Source of the DNA: Pedobacter zeae
GTDB lineage: Bacteria; Bacteroidota; Bacteroidia; Sphingobacteriales; Sphingobacteriaceae
Direction: 5' to 3'
DNA length: 64,000 bases
Assembly (NCBI RefSeq): GCF_014196715.1
Contig: NZ_JACIEF010000003.1
Span: 62,001-126,000, forward strand
A program made the position numbers and the translations under genes. The notes under the pieces were generated by a model. That model searched no databases. It had not been told where the DNA came from and was given only the letters and a program-made list of their open reading frames with translations. This document shows, piece after piece, positions 33,543 to 41,306 of the stretch. Numbering within the stretch: the first letter of the stretch is position 1; every line of letters begins with the position of its first letter.

Positions 33543-33643
33543 GGTAAGAGGGGGTAAAGGTTTAGGTTTTTTTGGAGTTGAATTAAAATGCCGTATATCA
33601 GCACTTGATACTTAATTCTCAATATGTGTTACTTGCGAGACGC

Positions 33644-34297
33644 TTATTTAATTTTCTGAAGATGCCCCCAAAGCTTTTTCTTGGCGATAATATCACTGTC
33701 GAGATGATGAAGATTTGGCGCGAAAATAATTTTTGTGCTGTCGTGAATAATAATTTCGTCCTGCCAGCTAAGATTCAGTTTTAATTCTGCAATCTCTACC
33801 CCAAAAGATAACATGATATGTGGTTTAAAAAAACGGTGTAGCTCTATATAATCGGTTCCTTTATAATTTGCATAATTTAAGACCGCAAAATCGGGTGTTC
33901 CCAGGTCAATGGCCTTAACAATTTTCCGGAGCAGTTCCCTACCCTGTTCGGTACTTACATCATGCTGCTGGTCGTTCACCAATATCAGTACCGATTTTTT
34001 ATTTCCACCTAAAAATTTAAACACTTTTTCGGGCACTGGTTCTTCGGCAATACGCGGAATTTCAGGTGCCTGCGGATAAACTTTTGGCTCTGTTGTTGAT
34101 TTAATCTCAGGTATCCGGGCAATTTCTGTATCTAAAACTGTTTTATTTTCTACTGCTACAGCAACATTTCCCGCAGCAAAAACAGGCTCAGGATTACCTA
34201 CAGACCGCTTTTGCATGCTTTCATCTTTCACCACAAAAACCTCATCGGTAAAAAATAAACGTAAAGCGTTCGCATTGTTGGTAACCTGGTTTTCCAT
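33644..34297 (-). CDS. Conserved-looking protein of unknown function
   Basis: The 217-residue soluble protein has an N-terminal third that is acidic and Pro/Glu-rich (PEIKSTTEPKVYPQAPEIPRI) and probably disordered. A compact C-terminal domain (about 95-217) has the pattern SVLILVNDQQHDVSTEQGRELLRKIVKAI and later HIMLSFGVEIAEL, suggesting an alternating alpha/beta fold. I do not recognise the family. It lies 101 nt upstream of rdgB on the same strand and divergent from the foldase genes; it may be cotranscribed with rdgB. Confidence 0.7.
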   Translation of the reverse strand: MENQVTNNANALRLFFTDEVFVVKDESMQKRSVGNPEPVFAAGNVAVAVENKTVLDTEIARIPEIKSTTEPKVYPQAPEIPRIAEEPVPEKVFKFLGGNKKSVLILVNDQQHDVSTEQGRELLRKIVKAIDLGTPDFAVLNYANYKGTDYIELHRFFKPHIMLSFGVEIAELKLNLSWQDEIIIHDSTKIIFAPNLHHLDSDIIAKKKLWGHLQKIK

Positions 34298-34401
34298 TCG
34301 TATTTTTGCTGGATAATAATTTCTGTTAAAATTAGTTAAATATCTTATAATAGCGCCGCTAATTGTTACTTTTATCCCTTAAAATTTATAGAGTACTCTG
34401 T

Positions 34402-34989
34402 GTGAGGAAAGCTTATTGCTTATTTGTTTTCAGCCTGATATACGGCATTTCATTTGCACAGAATGTTGCCGTGGTTAATGGTAAATCAATAAGTACCAAG
34501 GAGTTTATGTGGGCATATAAAAAAAGCCATAACGGAAACATGAGCACGGCATACGATACCTTGCAAACATATTTAAATTTGTATATAAATTTTAAACTTA
34601 AGGTTTTGGATGCCCGTGATATGGGACTGGATAAAAGTGCCAGTTACCAGGAAGAGATCAAAACTTACGAGGATGTTTTAGCCGCGCATAAAAAAGTTGG
34701 GGTTAACAATAAAGACCGTGATTTTTTATTGAACGAATACCGGGAAGGCGTTTTAATGTTCAATGTTTCGGAGCAGAAAATCTGGAGCAAGGCACAGGAA
34801 GATGAACAGGCCATAATTGATTTTTACAACAAAAATCAAAAAGATTACGGCAAACCCTTAAGTGAGGTTAGGGGCGAAGTAATTGCTGATTACCAGCAAA
34901 ATTTGGAAGAAAACTGGCTGAAAAGCCTTAAACAGAAATACCAGGTAAGGATTAACGAAAATGAACTTAAAAAACTCGCCAGGTTATAA
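34402..34989 (+). CDS. SurA-like foldase lacking the peptidyl-prolyl isomerase domain
   Basis: About 195 residues when started at GTG 34402 (VRKAYCLFVFSLIYGISFAQ is then a clean signal peptide); a TTG at 34363 gives 208. The N-terminal part (NVAVVNGKSISTKEFMWAYKKSHNG, YLNLYINFKLKVLDARDMGLD) matches the SurA/PrsA chaperone core of Bacteroidota PpiC-type foldases. The parvulin domain expected in the middle is absent: the chain passes through a short linker to the C-terminal helix (EVIADYQQNLEENWLKSLKQKY). The protein is probably a periplasmic chaperone without isomerase activity. It is 54 nt upstream of surA. Confidence 0.8.
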   Translation: MRKAYCLFVFSLIYGISFAQNVAVVNGKSISTKEFMWAYKKSHNGNMSTAYDTLQTYLNLYINFKLKVLDARDMGLDKSASYQEEIKTYEDVLAAHKKVGVNNKDRDFLLNEYREGVLMFNVSEQKIWSKAQEDEQAIIDFYNKNQKDYGKPLSEVRGEVIADYQQNLEENWLKSLKQKYQVRINENELKKLARL

Positions 34990-35017
34990 CCAAATGGATA
35001 GAGTTGACCATAAGTAT

Positions 35018-35025
35018 TAAATTTG
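35018..35025 (+). promoter_or_regulatory. Candidate -7 element of surA
   Basis: TAAATTTG matches TAnnTTTG and is 18 nt before the ATG at 35044. No TTTG at the usual -33 distance; readthrough from the upstream foldase gene is also likely. Confidence 0.35.
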
Positions 35026-35043
35026 CAAAATATAACAAATAGA

Positions 35044-36405
35044 ATGAAGAAAGTTTTTTTAGTAGCAACCGCTTTAATTAGCCTGTTTTTAAACAGTTAT
35101 GCCCAAAATAAGCATACTGTAGATAAAGTTGCTGCTGTTGTAGGAAACAATATTATCCTGCTGTCAGATTTAAACCAACAATACACACAATATCTTTATC
35201 AGGGTAATCCGCCCAATGATGAGATCAAATGTAAAATTTTACAACAGACTTTAACACAGAAGTTACTTAAACAACAGGCCGAAATCGATTCGGTAATGGT
35301 TGAGGACGGTGCGGTTGATGATGAGGTGAACAAACGCATGCGTTACAGTATGCAGCGGGCAGGTGGCCAGGAACGTTTAGAGCAATTCCTGAACAAATCG
35401 GTTCTTCAGTATAAAGATGAAATCAGGCCATCGGTAAAAGATGAACTGATTGCACAGAAAATGCAGCAAAAAATTACCGAAAATATCAATGTTACGCCAA
35501 TGGAGGTAGAAAAATACTTCAAATCACTTGGCGATAGCATCCCTGAATTCAACACCGAGGTTGAAGTTGGTGAGATCATTTTAAACCCTCAGTTAACCAG
35601 GGCCGAAAAACAGAAATTCCGCGATAAAATAGAAGCACTCCGTTTGAGGGTTAAAGCCGGAGAAGATATGGGCGTATTGGCAAAAACCTATTCGGAAGAC
35701 CCGGGTTCTGCATCTGATGGCGGTGATTACGGTTTTATCGACAGAAATACCATGGTAAAGGAATTTACTGCATGGGCATTTAAATTAAAAGCCGGAGAAA
35801 TTTCGCCGGTTTTCGAAACAGATTATGGTTTCCACTTTTTACAGGTGCTGGAGCGCCGTGGCGAACAGGTACATGTACGGCACATCTTAATTATGCCTAA
35901 AACTACCCCCGAGAGTTTAACCCGTTTAAAACTTCATGCAGATAGTATCTATAATAACATTATCGGCAAAAAATTAAGCTTTGCCGCCGCTGCAAACCTA
36001 TATTCAGACAACAAAGAAACCAAGTACAATGGTGGTATGATGCTGAATGCCGAAAATGTTCAGGCAAGAAGTACTTTTATTCCGGTTGATAAATTGGATC
36101 CATCGGTATTTTTGGTAATCGACAGCATGAAAATTGGTGGTGTTTCCAAACCTGATTTATTTACCGCTGCCGATGGAAAACAAGGTTACCGCATTTTATA
36201 TTTAAAGTCGAAAATACCTCCGCATAAGGCAAATATGAAACAGGATTTCCCAAAAATCAGGGACGCTGCACAAAGTGATAAAATTAATCGTACTTTAAGC
36301 GAATGGTTTGAGAAACGCCGCGAAAATACTTATATTAAAATCGACGACGAGTTCAACAACTGTGACGAATTAAAAATCTGGACAAAAACCACAGCCGCAA
36401 AATAA
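35044..36405 (+). CDS. surA: Periplasmic chaperone/peptidyl-prolyl isomerase SurA-like
   Basis: The 453-residue protein has a signal peptide (MKKVFLVATALISLFLNSYAQ). A SurA N-terminal chaperone domain (VDKVAAVVGNNIILLSDL) is followed by two parvulin domains: about residues 175-280 (EVGEIILNP ... GDYGFIDRNTMVKEFTAWAFKLKAGEISPVFETDYGFHFLQVLERR) and about 283-400 (VRHILIMPKTT ...). It assists outer membrane protein folding. The frame starts seven codons earlier at 35023, but ATG 35044 begins the signal peptide. The moxR-like gene follows after 5 nt, so both are in one transcript. Confidence 0.9.
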   Translation: MKKVFLVATALISLFLNSYAQNKHTVDKVAAVVGNNIILLSDLNQQYTQYLYQGNPPNDEIKCKILQQTLTQKLLKQQAEIDSVMVEDGAVDDEVNKRMRYSMQRAGGQERLEQFLNKSVLQYKDEIRPSVKDELIAQKMQQKITENINVTPMEVEKYFKSLGDSIPEFNTEVEVGEIILNPQLTRAEKQKFRDKIEALRLRVKAGEDMGVLAKTYSEDPGSASDGGDYGFIDRNTMVKEFTAWAFKLKAGEISPVFETDYGFHFLQVLERRGEQVHVRHILIMPKTTPESLTRLKLHADSIYNNIIGKKLSFAAAANLYSDNKETKYNGGMMLNAENVQARSTFIPVDKLDPSVFLVIDSMKIGGVSKPDLFTAADGKQGYRILYLKSKIPPHKANMKQDFPKIRDAAQSDKINRTLSEWFEKRRENTYIKIDDEFNNCDELKIWTKTTAAK

Positions 36406-36410
36406 CGCCA

Positions 36411-37373
36411 ATGCAGTATAAGAACGAAGTAGAAGCTGTTGATGCACTTCACCAATCTTTCAACAATATCAAAGCCGAAATAAGTAAGGCAGTAGTTGGA
36501 CAGGACGACATCATAAAATCGGTTTTAATCGCCATTTTCAGCAACGGACACTGTCTGTTGGTGGGCGTACCCGGATTAGCTAAGACTTTACTTGTACAAA
36601 CTGTGGCCTCCGTTCTGGATCTCGATTTTAACAGAATTCAGTTTACGCCCGATTTAATGCCAAGCGACATTATCGGTGCTGAAATTTTAGGAGAAGACAG
36701 GCACTTTAAGTTTATAAAAGGGCCTGTTTTTTCTAATATTATCCTTGCCGACGAGATTAACCGTACCCCTCCAAAAACGCAGGCCGCCCTATTAGAGGCC
36801 ATGCAGGAAAAATCGGTAACCGCAGCGGGCCAAACACATTCCCTGCCCAAGCCGTTTTTCGTGCTGGCTACACAAAACCCAATTGAGCAGGAAGGAACAT
36901 ATCCTCTACCTGAGGCGCAGTTAGACCGTTTCATGTTCAATATTCAATTAAACTACCCTGCTTTTGCAGACGAATTGAACATCGTAAAAAACACGACCGG
37001 GAATAAAGCCCTTCAACTGCAGAAAATTATCCATGCAGACGATATCCAATTTTTCCAAAAACTGATCCGTGATATCCCGGTAACCGACAATGTACTGGAA
37101 TATGCAGTAAAACTGGCAGCAAAAACCCGTCCGAATACAGAATTTGCTACTGATGCAGTAAACAAATACATCAGCTGGGGTGCAGGTCCGCGTGCCTCGC
37201 AATTTTTGGTGTTGGGTGCAAAATGCCACGCAGCAGTAACCGGAAAATATTCTCCAGATATTGAAGATGTAAAAGCAGTAGCTGAACCCATTTTACGCCA
37301 CCGTATTGTAAGGAACTATCGCGCCGAAGCCGAAGGTTTATCCATCGAAAAAATTATTAAAGATTTATTGTAG
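36411..37373 (+). CDS. MoxR family AAA+ ATPase
   Basis: The 320-residue ATPase has Walker A GVPGLAKT near residue 49, Walker B ILADEINRTPPKTQAALLEAMQE near residue 110, sensor 1 FVLATQNPIEQEGTYPLPEAQLDRF and a C-terminal lid domain. MoxR proteins act as chaperones, usually with von Willebrand factor A proteins encoded next to them; no such gene follows here, which is unusual. It starts 5 nt after surA and is in the same operon. Confidence 0.93.
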   Translation: MQYKNEVEAVDALHQSFNNIKAEISKAVVGQDDIIKSVLIAIFSNGHCLLVGVPGLAKTLLVQTVASVLDLDFNRIQFTPDLMPSDIIGAEILGEDRHFKFIKGPVFSNIILADEINRTPPKTQAALLEAMQEKSVTAAGQTHSLPKPFFVLATQNPIEQEGTYPLPEAQLDRFMFNIQLNYPAFADELNIVKNTTGNKALQLQKIIHADDIQFFQKLIRDIPVTDNVLEYAVKLAAKTRPNTEFATDAVNKYISWGAGPRASQFLVLGAKCHAAVTGKYSPDIEDVKAVAEPILRHRIVRNYRAEAEGLSIEKIIKDLL

Positions 37374-37378
37374 CCGTT

Positions 37379-37400
37379 AACCGGGGTTGTATTCCCGGTT
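37379..37400 (+). terminator. Hairpin downstream of the moxR-like gene
   Basis: AACCGGG (37379-37385) pairs with CCCGGTT (37394-37400) across an 8-nt loop, 5 nt after the stop codon. No T-tract follows, so efficiency as a terminator is doubtful. Confidence 0.35.
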
Positions 37401-37428
37401 CAAAAGGTTAAAGATTTACCCAGGGTCC

Positions 37429-37599
37429 GGATTGCAAATCCAGACCAACGAAGTACTCCTCACTAACCTAAACAGGCATCAATTAAACATTCGTCATCTC
37501 GACTGAAACGCAGTGGAATGGAGAGATCTGTTTTCATCAATTTAGCTTCGCTGGGTACTTATTTGATTCCCCAAAATCAGGATTGCAAATTCAGATCAA
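37429..37599. repeat. GGATTGCAAAT direct repeats and GTCAT-family copy
   Basis: GGATTGCAAATCCAGACCAAC near 37429 recurs as GGATTGCAAATTCAGATCAAC near 37579. Between them a GTCATCTCGACTGAAACGCAG...GAGAGATCTG element (37493-37530) of the window-wide GTCAT family is found. The palindrome GGATTGCAAATCC resembles a tRNA-Cys anticodon stem but has no tRNA around it. Confidence 0.45.
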
Positions 37600-37654
37600 C
37601 ATAAAGCAGATGGTTACCTTTTTACTATAGCCGGTATTAAAGATTAAAAGGCAA

Positions 37655-37965
37655 ATGGAAATTGTAAATCCCATCCTTTCATTTATGTGGCGAAGAATAA
37701 TTTCATTAATATTCATAAGTTTTTACCTTGTTAGCTGGGCATATACTTTCACATTTTTTCATACCCTGCCAGTAAGCACAAAACCAAGATGCGGCATGCC
37801 TGATTTGGCGATTATGGTAACCATTTTATTTATTACATCTCTTTATTTCATTATTTTCCTTATCCTTTTCTGGTAAGTAAAGGGCGTTCAAAAAAAGAAT
37901 TTCTTATTATTTTGGCCATAGTTACTTTACCGATCAACATCGTTCTTATTGATATATTGACTTAA
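37655..37965 (+). pseudogene. Small membrane protein gene with frameshift
   Basis: The first frame (37655-37876, 73 residues) has two hydrophobic helices (ISLIFISFYLVSWAYTF and AIMVTILFITSLYFIIFLIL) and stops at TAA 37874. In the frame one base back, the text continues without a break as LVSKGRSKKEFLIILAIVTLPINIVLIDILT, stopping at TAA 37963-37965. The natural product is probably a three-helix protein of about 103 residues, disrupted by a one-base indel near 37862-37872 (CCTTTTC). A sequencing error or programmed slippage cannot be excluded. No family is recognised. Confidence 0.6.
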
Positions 37966-38307
37966 TTAATCAGAATTTTCTGTATTGCCTGGTTACAACA
38001 TTTATTATCGCAAAAATTGTGAACCAAAGCTGACGACCACTAAAATCAACATTATTCAAAAAAACCGCTTGCAATTCACTGGAAATAAATATCTTTGCGT
38101 CAAATTTACAGCAATGCTATATCAACTACATATCCAAAAAATGAACTTTAGCCAGTCTTGTGGCATAAAGGGTTTGGGTATTGATGTAAATTTCCTTCCC
38201 AACCCTTAGTATTTTTTGCCATCAGCGCATAAAATCCAATTTTAAAAATCAATTTAATTACCCATTTGCTAAGCAATTACTGCTTATCAAAATTTAACAT
38301 ATCTGTT
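37966..38307. other. Intergenic stretch with promoter-like site and short ORF
   Basis: The region contains a promoter-like pair at 38068-38097 and a 31-codon open frame starting at ATG 38113 (MLYQLHIQKMNFSQS...FLPNP), which I cannot identify and consider unproven. The last 100 nt are the leader of the TPR gene. Confidence 0.35.
38068..38097 (+). promoter_or_regulatory. Promoter-like site upstream of the TPR gene
   Basis: CTTG (38068-38071), 18 nt, then TATCTTTG (38090-38097), an exact -7 match. The TPR start is 210 nt downstream, so either a long leader or a short transcript is made. Confidence 0.38.
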
Positions 38308-38829
38308 ATGGACATTTATACTACTGTAGAGGAAAAATATCTACAGGCCATTGAAGAGCTGCACTGGGGCGAACTGCCTAAAGCACTTCAGTATTTTAAT
38401 GAGCTGATTACTTTCGACCCTGATTATGCCAGGGCTTATTTTCAGCTGGGAAATATTTACCACAACCGTTTTAAGGATTACAAAACCGCAGGTTATTATT
38501 ATAAACGCTGCACCGAGTTGGATGCTGACTTCCCGGAAGTTTACGTCCCTTATTTAAAACTGGTGATTACACTTAAAATGCATAAACTGGTAAAACAAAT
38601 CGCTGATAAAGCTTTAAGGGTTGCTGGTGTTTGCGAAGCTCATATTTATGAAAGCCTGGGTTTATATGCAGAGCAACAACAAAATTTTGCCGAAGCAGCC
38701 AGCTATTTCAAAAAAGCTGAACTCTTCAATGCCATCCAGGATGAGCACAATGCATTGCGCGAACATCAGGACCGCATTAAAAGCAAAATGAACAGCACCA
38801 AAAAAATGATTTATGAGCTGCAGGGATAA
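38308..38829 (+). CDS. Tetratricopeptide repeat protein
   Basis: The 173-residue cytoplasmic protein is made of tandem helical repeats with TPR character: ALQYFNELITFDPDYARAYFQLGNIYHNRFKDYKTAGYYYKRCTELDADFPEVY, then HIYESLGLYAEQQQNFAEAASYFKKAELF. It has no signal peptide or enzymatic domain and probably mediates protein-protein contacts. The frame is open 14 codons upstream to 38266, but MDIYTTVEEKY is the natural start, giving the first helix. Confidence 0.8.
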   Translation: MDIYTTVEEKYLQAIEELHWGELPKALQYFNELITFDPDYARAYFQLGNIYHNRFKDYKTAGYYYKRCTELDADFPEVYVPYLKLVITLKMHKLVKQIADKALRVAGVCEAHIYESLGLYAEQQQNFAEAASYFKKAELFNAIQDEHNALREHQDRIKSKMNSTKKMIYELQG

Positions 38830-38952
38830 AGGGCATAACCTTTATCCCATGCTTTTACATACAAATTGCCTTTTAATCTTTTTATTTTAATTTTGTTATT
38901 ATCTTTACCACACAATTACAAAGCATAAATTTTAAAATCAAAAATATTCGAT

Positions 38953-39144
38953 ATGTCAGCTCACGATTCACATGCGCCTGTTCAGCAAACTAAAGGCATT
39001 TGGGCATTACCATTAACAGCCTGGATTATTGTTTTAATCCTGCTTGTGGCTTTCACCAGACCAATTTTCCCAGGTCACGAAAAAGCTGCTTCTCACGGCG
39101 AAACAGAAGGTTACCAAACAGAAGCTACAGAATCGCACCACTAG
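38953..39144 (+). CDS. Small single-pass membrane protein with His-rich ends
   Basis: The 63-residue protein has one transmembrane helix (about 20-36, LTAWIIVLILLVAF) between a His-containing N-terminus (SAHDSHAPVQQ) and an acidic, His-containing C-terminus ending in ESHH. I do not recognise a family. It has its own terminator. Its size and codon use look genuine, and the terminator 20 nt downstream supports expression. Confidence 0.65.
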   Translation: MSAHDSHAPVQQTKGIWALPLTAWIIVLILLVAFTRPIFPGHEKAASHGETEGYQTEATESHH

Positions 39145-39163
39145 GCATTATTAATAAAGTCAT

Positions 39164-39193
39164 AAAAAAAGCGCTGAAATCAGCGCTTTTTTT
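39164..39193. terminator. Bidirectional terminator
   Basis: GCGCTG / CAGCGC with AAAT loop, extended by A runs on the left and T runs on the right, lies between the small membrane protein gene and the convergent GDPD-like gene. Confidence 0.85.
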
Positions 39194-39240
39194 GTTTACC
39201 TCTTCTACTGGTCGGTGAGACACCGACCGATAGATTAAGA

Positions 39241-40128
39241 CTAGTTATCCAATTGCCCCATAATATTAGGGTAATCGGTAAGTACACCATCTACACCTAA
39301 ATCCATAAAATATTTAAGTTCTTTTACTGTATTTACTGTCCACGGGATAATTTTAATGCCCATGGCATGACAGCGGTCTACCAGGCCTTTTCCTACCAAT
39401 ACCGAATAAGGGCTATAAATAGTCGGTTTAAAACCCAGTTTTTCGATATAATCCTCAAAAGGCTCTTTTTCATCAATCAACAGCGAGGTTTGTATTTTAG
39501 GGTATTTTTCATGCAGATATTGCAACGTGCGCATATCAAACGATTCGATAATGACTCTTTTACTCAATTTTTTTGCATTAATGATTTCCATAATCAGGTC
39601 TACAAATTCTGCAGGTTCAGGGTGAAATTCATTATCGCCATTTTTAATTGTTTTCGTTTCAATACTGTACATGGGCTTGGCCAGTTTATGTTCTTTAACA
39701 TAGGCCTCAACCGCATCAATTGTTTCAGTAAGTAATGGCTTATACGCTTTAAACTTCATTTGTCCGGGAAAGCGGCTATGCACCTTACTGCCCACATCAA
39801 ACTTTTTAACCTCCTCATAATCCATCTGATAGATATTGAATTTCTTTTGGTCTTTCAATGTAATGGGTTTCCCGTTGGGCTGTAAGGATATTTCATTGTT
39901 AAAATAAGGTTCCTGCGAGAGTACCACCTGTTTATCTTTAGAAATAACGGCATCCATTTCGAGGGTGGTAACACCTAAATCAAGTGCTTTTAACATCCCC
40001 TCGATGGTATTTTCGGGCATAATACCACGTGCACCTGCTTTACCCTGGATATCGAATTTCTTTTTCTGCGCCGAAACATTGAAACATAATAAAGCGAGAG
40101 CAGAGAAGAGAAGTAATTTTTTATGCAT
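39241..40128 (-). CDS. Glycerophosphodiester phosphodiesterase-like protein without catalytic histidines
   Basis: The 295-residue secreted protein (signal peptide MHKKLLLFSALALLCFNVSAQ) has the complete GDPD TIM-barrel: PENTIEGMLKALDLGVTTLEMDAVISKDKQVVLS, YSIETKT, ESFDMRTLQYL, and GVDGVLTDYPNIMG. The acid-base pair of active enzymes, His-Arg-Gly near the N-terminus and His in the xHEP/xHD loop, is replaced: QGKAGARG where QGHRGARG is usual, and LSQEPY where SHEPY is usual. Metal-binding Glu and Asp are kept. It is therefore likely a ligand-binding pseudoenzyme or has changed chemistry. It ends next to a shared terminator. Confidence 0.88.
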   Translation of the reverse strand: MHKKLLLFSALALLCFNVSAQKKKFDIQGKAGARGIMPENTIEGMLKALDLGVTTLEMDAVISKDKQVVLSQEPYFNNEISLQPNGKPITLKDQKKFNIYQMDYEEVKKFDVGSKVHSRFPGQMKFKAYKPLLTETIDAVEAYVKEHKLAKPMYSIETKTIKNGDNEFHPEPAEFVDLIMEIINAKKLSKRVIIESFDMRTLQYLHEKYPKIQTSLLIDEKEPFEDYIEKLGFKPTIYSPYSVLVGKGLVDRCHAMGIKIIPWTVNTVKELKYFMDLGVDGVLTDYPNIMGQLDN

Positions 40129-40208
40129 AGATTTTAAACGTAAAATGGACAATTTTATTAGAAAAATTTCTTTTTGAAGCGCAAAAACTGTGCTGTTTTT
40201 AGCGTTTG

Positions 40209-40270
40209 TTCCTGCTTTCCACTATATCCCCGATGAAAAATCGGGGGGATGCCGCTTCAATCGGGGCTAA
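40209..40270. repeat. Structured intergenic repeat (CTATA-hairpin-GCTTCAATC type), copy 2
   Basis: TTCCTGCTTTCCACTATATC is followed by a hairpin CCCCGAT-GAAAA-ATCGGGG (40228-40246) and by GATGCCGCTTCAATCGGGGC. The outer parts match copies at 8068 and 44014 in order and spacing, while the hairpin sequence differs. Confidence 0.5.
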
Positions 40271-40307
40271 ACGGAAAGGAACTTCAGGTAAAGGCAAAGT
40301 GCCGACA

Positions 40308-40346
40308 TAAAAAAAGGGCCTCTTTTTATCGATGGCCCTTTTTAAT
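40308..40346 (-). terminator. Intrinsic terminator of the NTF2-like gene
   Basis: AAAAAGGGCC (40311-40320) and GGCCCTTTTT (40334-40343) form a perfect 10-bp stem; on the minus strand the stem is followed by TTTTTT, 14 nt after the stop codon. Confidence 0.82.
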
Positions 40347-40359
40347 TCACATTGTTATT

Positions 40360-41217
40360 TTATCTTTCAGCCGGTACAAAAGCCTGTACAATTAAGTTCC
40401 AGCTTGCATCGGCCGCTTTTTCGTAAACGAAAACATAATTAAAGCTCTCACGTAAATCAGCCTTATAATCAATTGTGGCCACCCCATAAGTATAAGCCAA
40501 ATCGCTACCGATCGCTTTATCTACCCCAGTGGTTTTTAAGTTGATCTTGCTGATCATGCTATTATAAAAAGCAAGAATTTTTCCTTTTCCGTTAATGGCT
40601 TCATTACCGGGGAAGAGTAAACGTGCATCATTGGTTAAAAAGCCTCCGAATGCTGCAATACCATGTGTTTTAAGCAAGGTATTTAATGTTTTCTCTGTAG
40701 TTAAAATGATATCCCTGCCTGCTTTAATTTCTCTTTCATTTAAAAACTTCGGTGCTACGTGGTCTTTTGGTTCAACAAACGACTGGCTGACCTTTGCTAA
40801 AGGTTTGTTACTTTCTGTTCCAAGATCGATCGCCAGTTTCCATCTGCCATTTTCTGATTTCCAGATCGAAAGGTACTGGCCATATTTTTTTTCTGAAGTA
40901 CCGATTTCGTAAGGTCCGGTGGTGAAGCCTAAATCGCCACTGCGCGATACCTTTGCCAGATTGGCTGTCCAGCTTATATCATTTTGAGTTTCTGCTTTAC
41001 CTGTGTAAAAAGTTTTGGCATTAACCGGATTGGGTCTGAACACTAAGGTTGTTGCAGATGAATAATCCAGGAAAGCTTCTTTATCTCCATTTTTGGCAAC
41101 TGATTTAGCAAATTCCTTTTCGGCATTTACTAAAGATTTGGTTGTGCCATCACTCTTCTGGGCAAAAGCACCCAAGACTAAAAGCGAAGCTACTGCAGTT
41201 GAAAATAGTTTTTTCAT
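40360..41217 (-). CDS. Secreted protein with two tandem NTF2-like (SnoaL/DUF4440-type) domains
   Basis: The 285-residue protein has a signal peptide (MKKLFSTAVASLLVLGAFAQ). Two cone-shaped NTF2-like domains follow: about 28-145 (VNAEKEFAKSVAKNGDKEAFLDYSSATTLVFRPNP ... WKSENGRWKLAIDLG) and about 170-285 (TLNTLLKTHGIAAFGGFLTNDARLLFPGNEAINGKGKILAFY ... EKAADASWNLIVQAFVP). Both keep the hydrophobic pocket pattern but no obvious catalytic residues. The ligand is unknown. The longer frame to 41289 lacks a signal peptide. Confidence 0.8.
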   Translation of the reverse strand: MKKLFSTAVASLLVLGAFAQKSDGTTKSLVNAEKEFAKSVAKNGDKEAFLDYSSATTLVFRPNPVNAKTFYTGKAETQNDISWTANLAKVSRSGDLGFTTGPYEIGTSEKKYGQYLSIWKSENGRWKLAIDLGTESNKPLAKVSQSFVEPKDHVAPKFLNEREIKAGRDIILTTEKTLNTLLKTHGIAAFGGFLTNDARLLFPGNEAINGKGKILAFYNSMISKINLKTTGVDKAIGSDLAYTYGVATIDYKADLRESFNYVFVYEKAADASWNLIVQAFVPAER

Positions 41218-41306
41218 TATTGAATAAGATAATATTGTTTGGCGAATATAAAATTTTCTTTGGTGTATGGTCTTAAAAATAATTAACAATTAAACATTGT
41301 TACCGG

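Noticed and set aside
37427..37450. GGATTGCAAATCC as a possible tRNA-Cys anticodon arm
   Set aside because: No acceptor stem, D-arm or T-arm around it, and a second degenerate copy lies 150 nt away, so it is a repeat.
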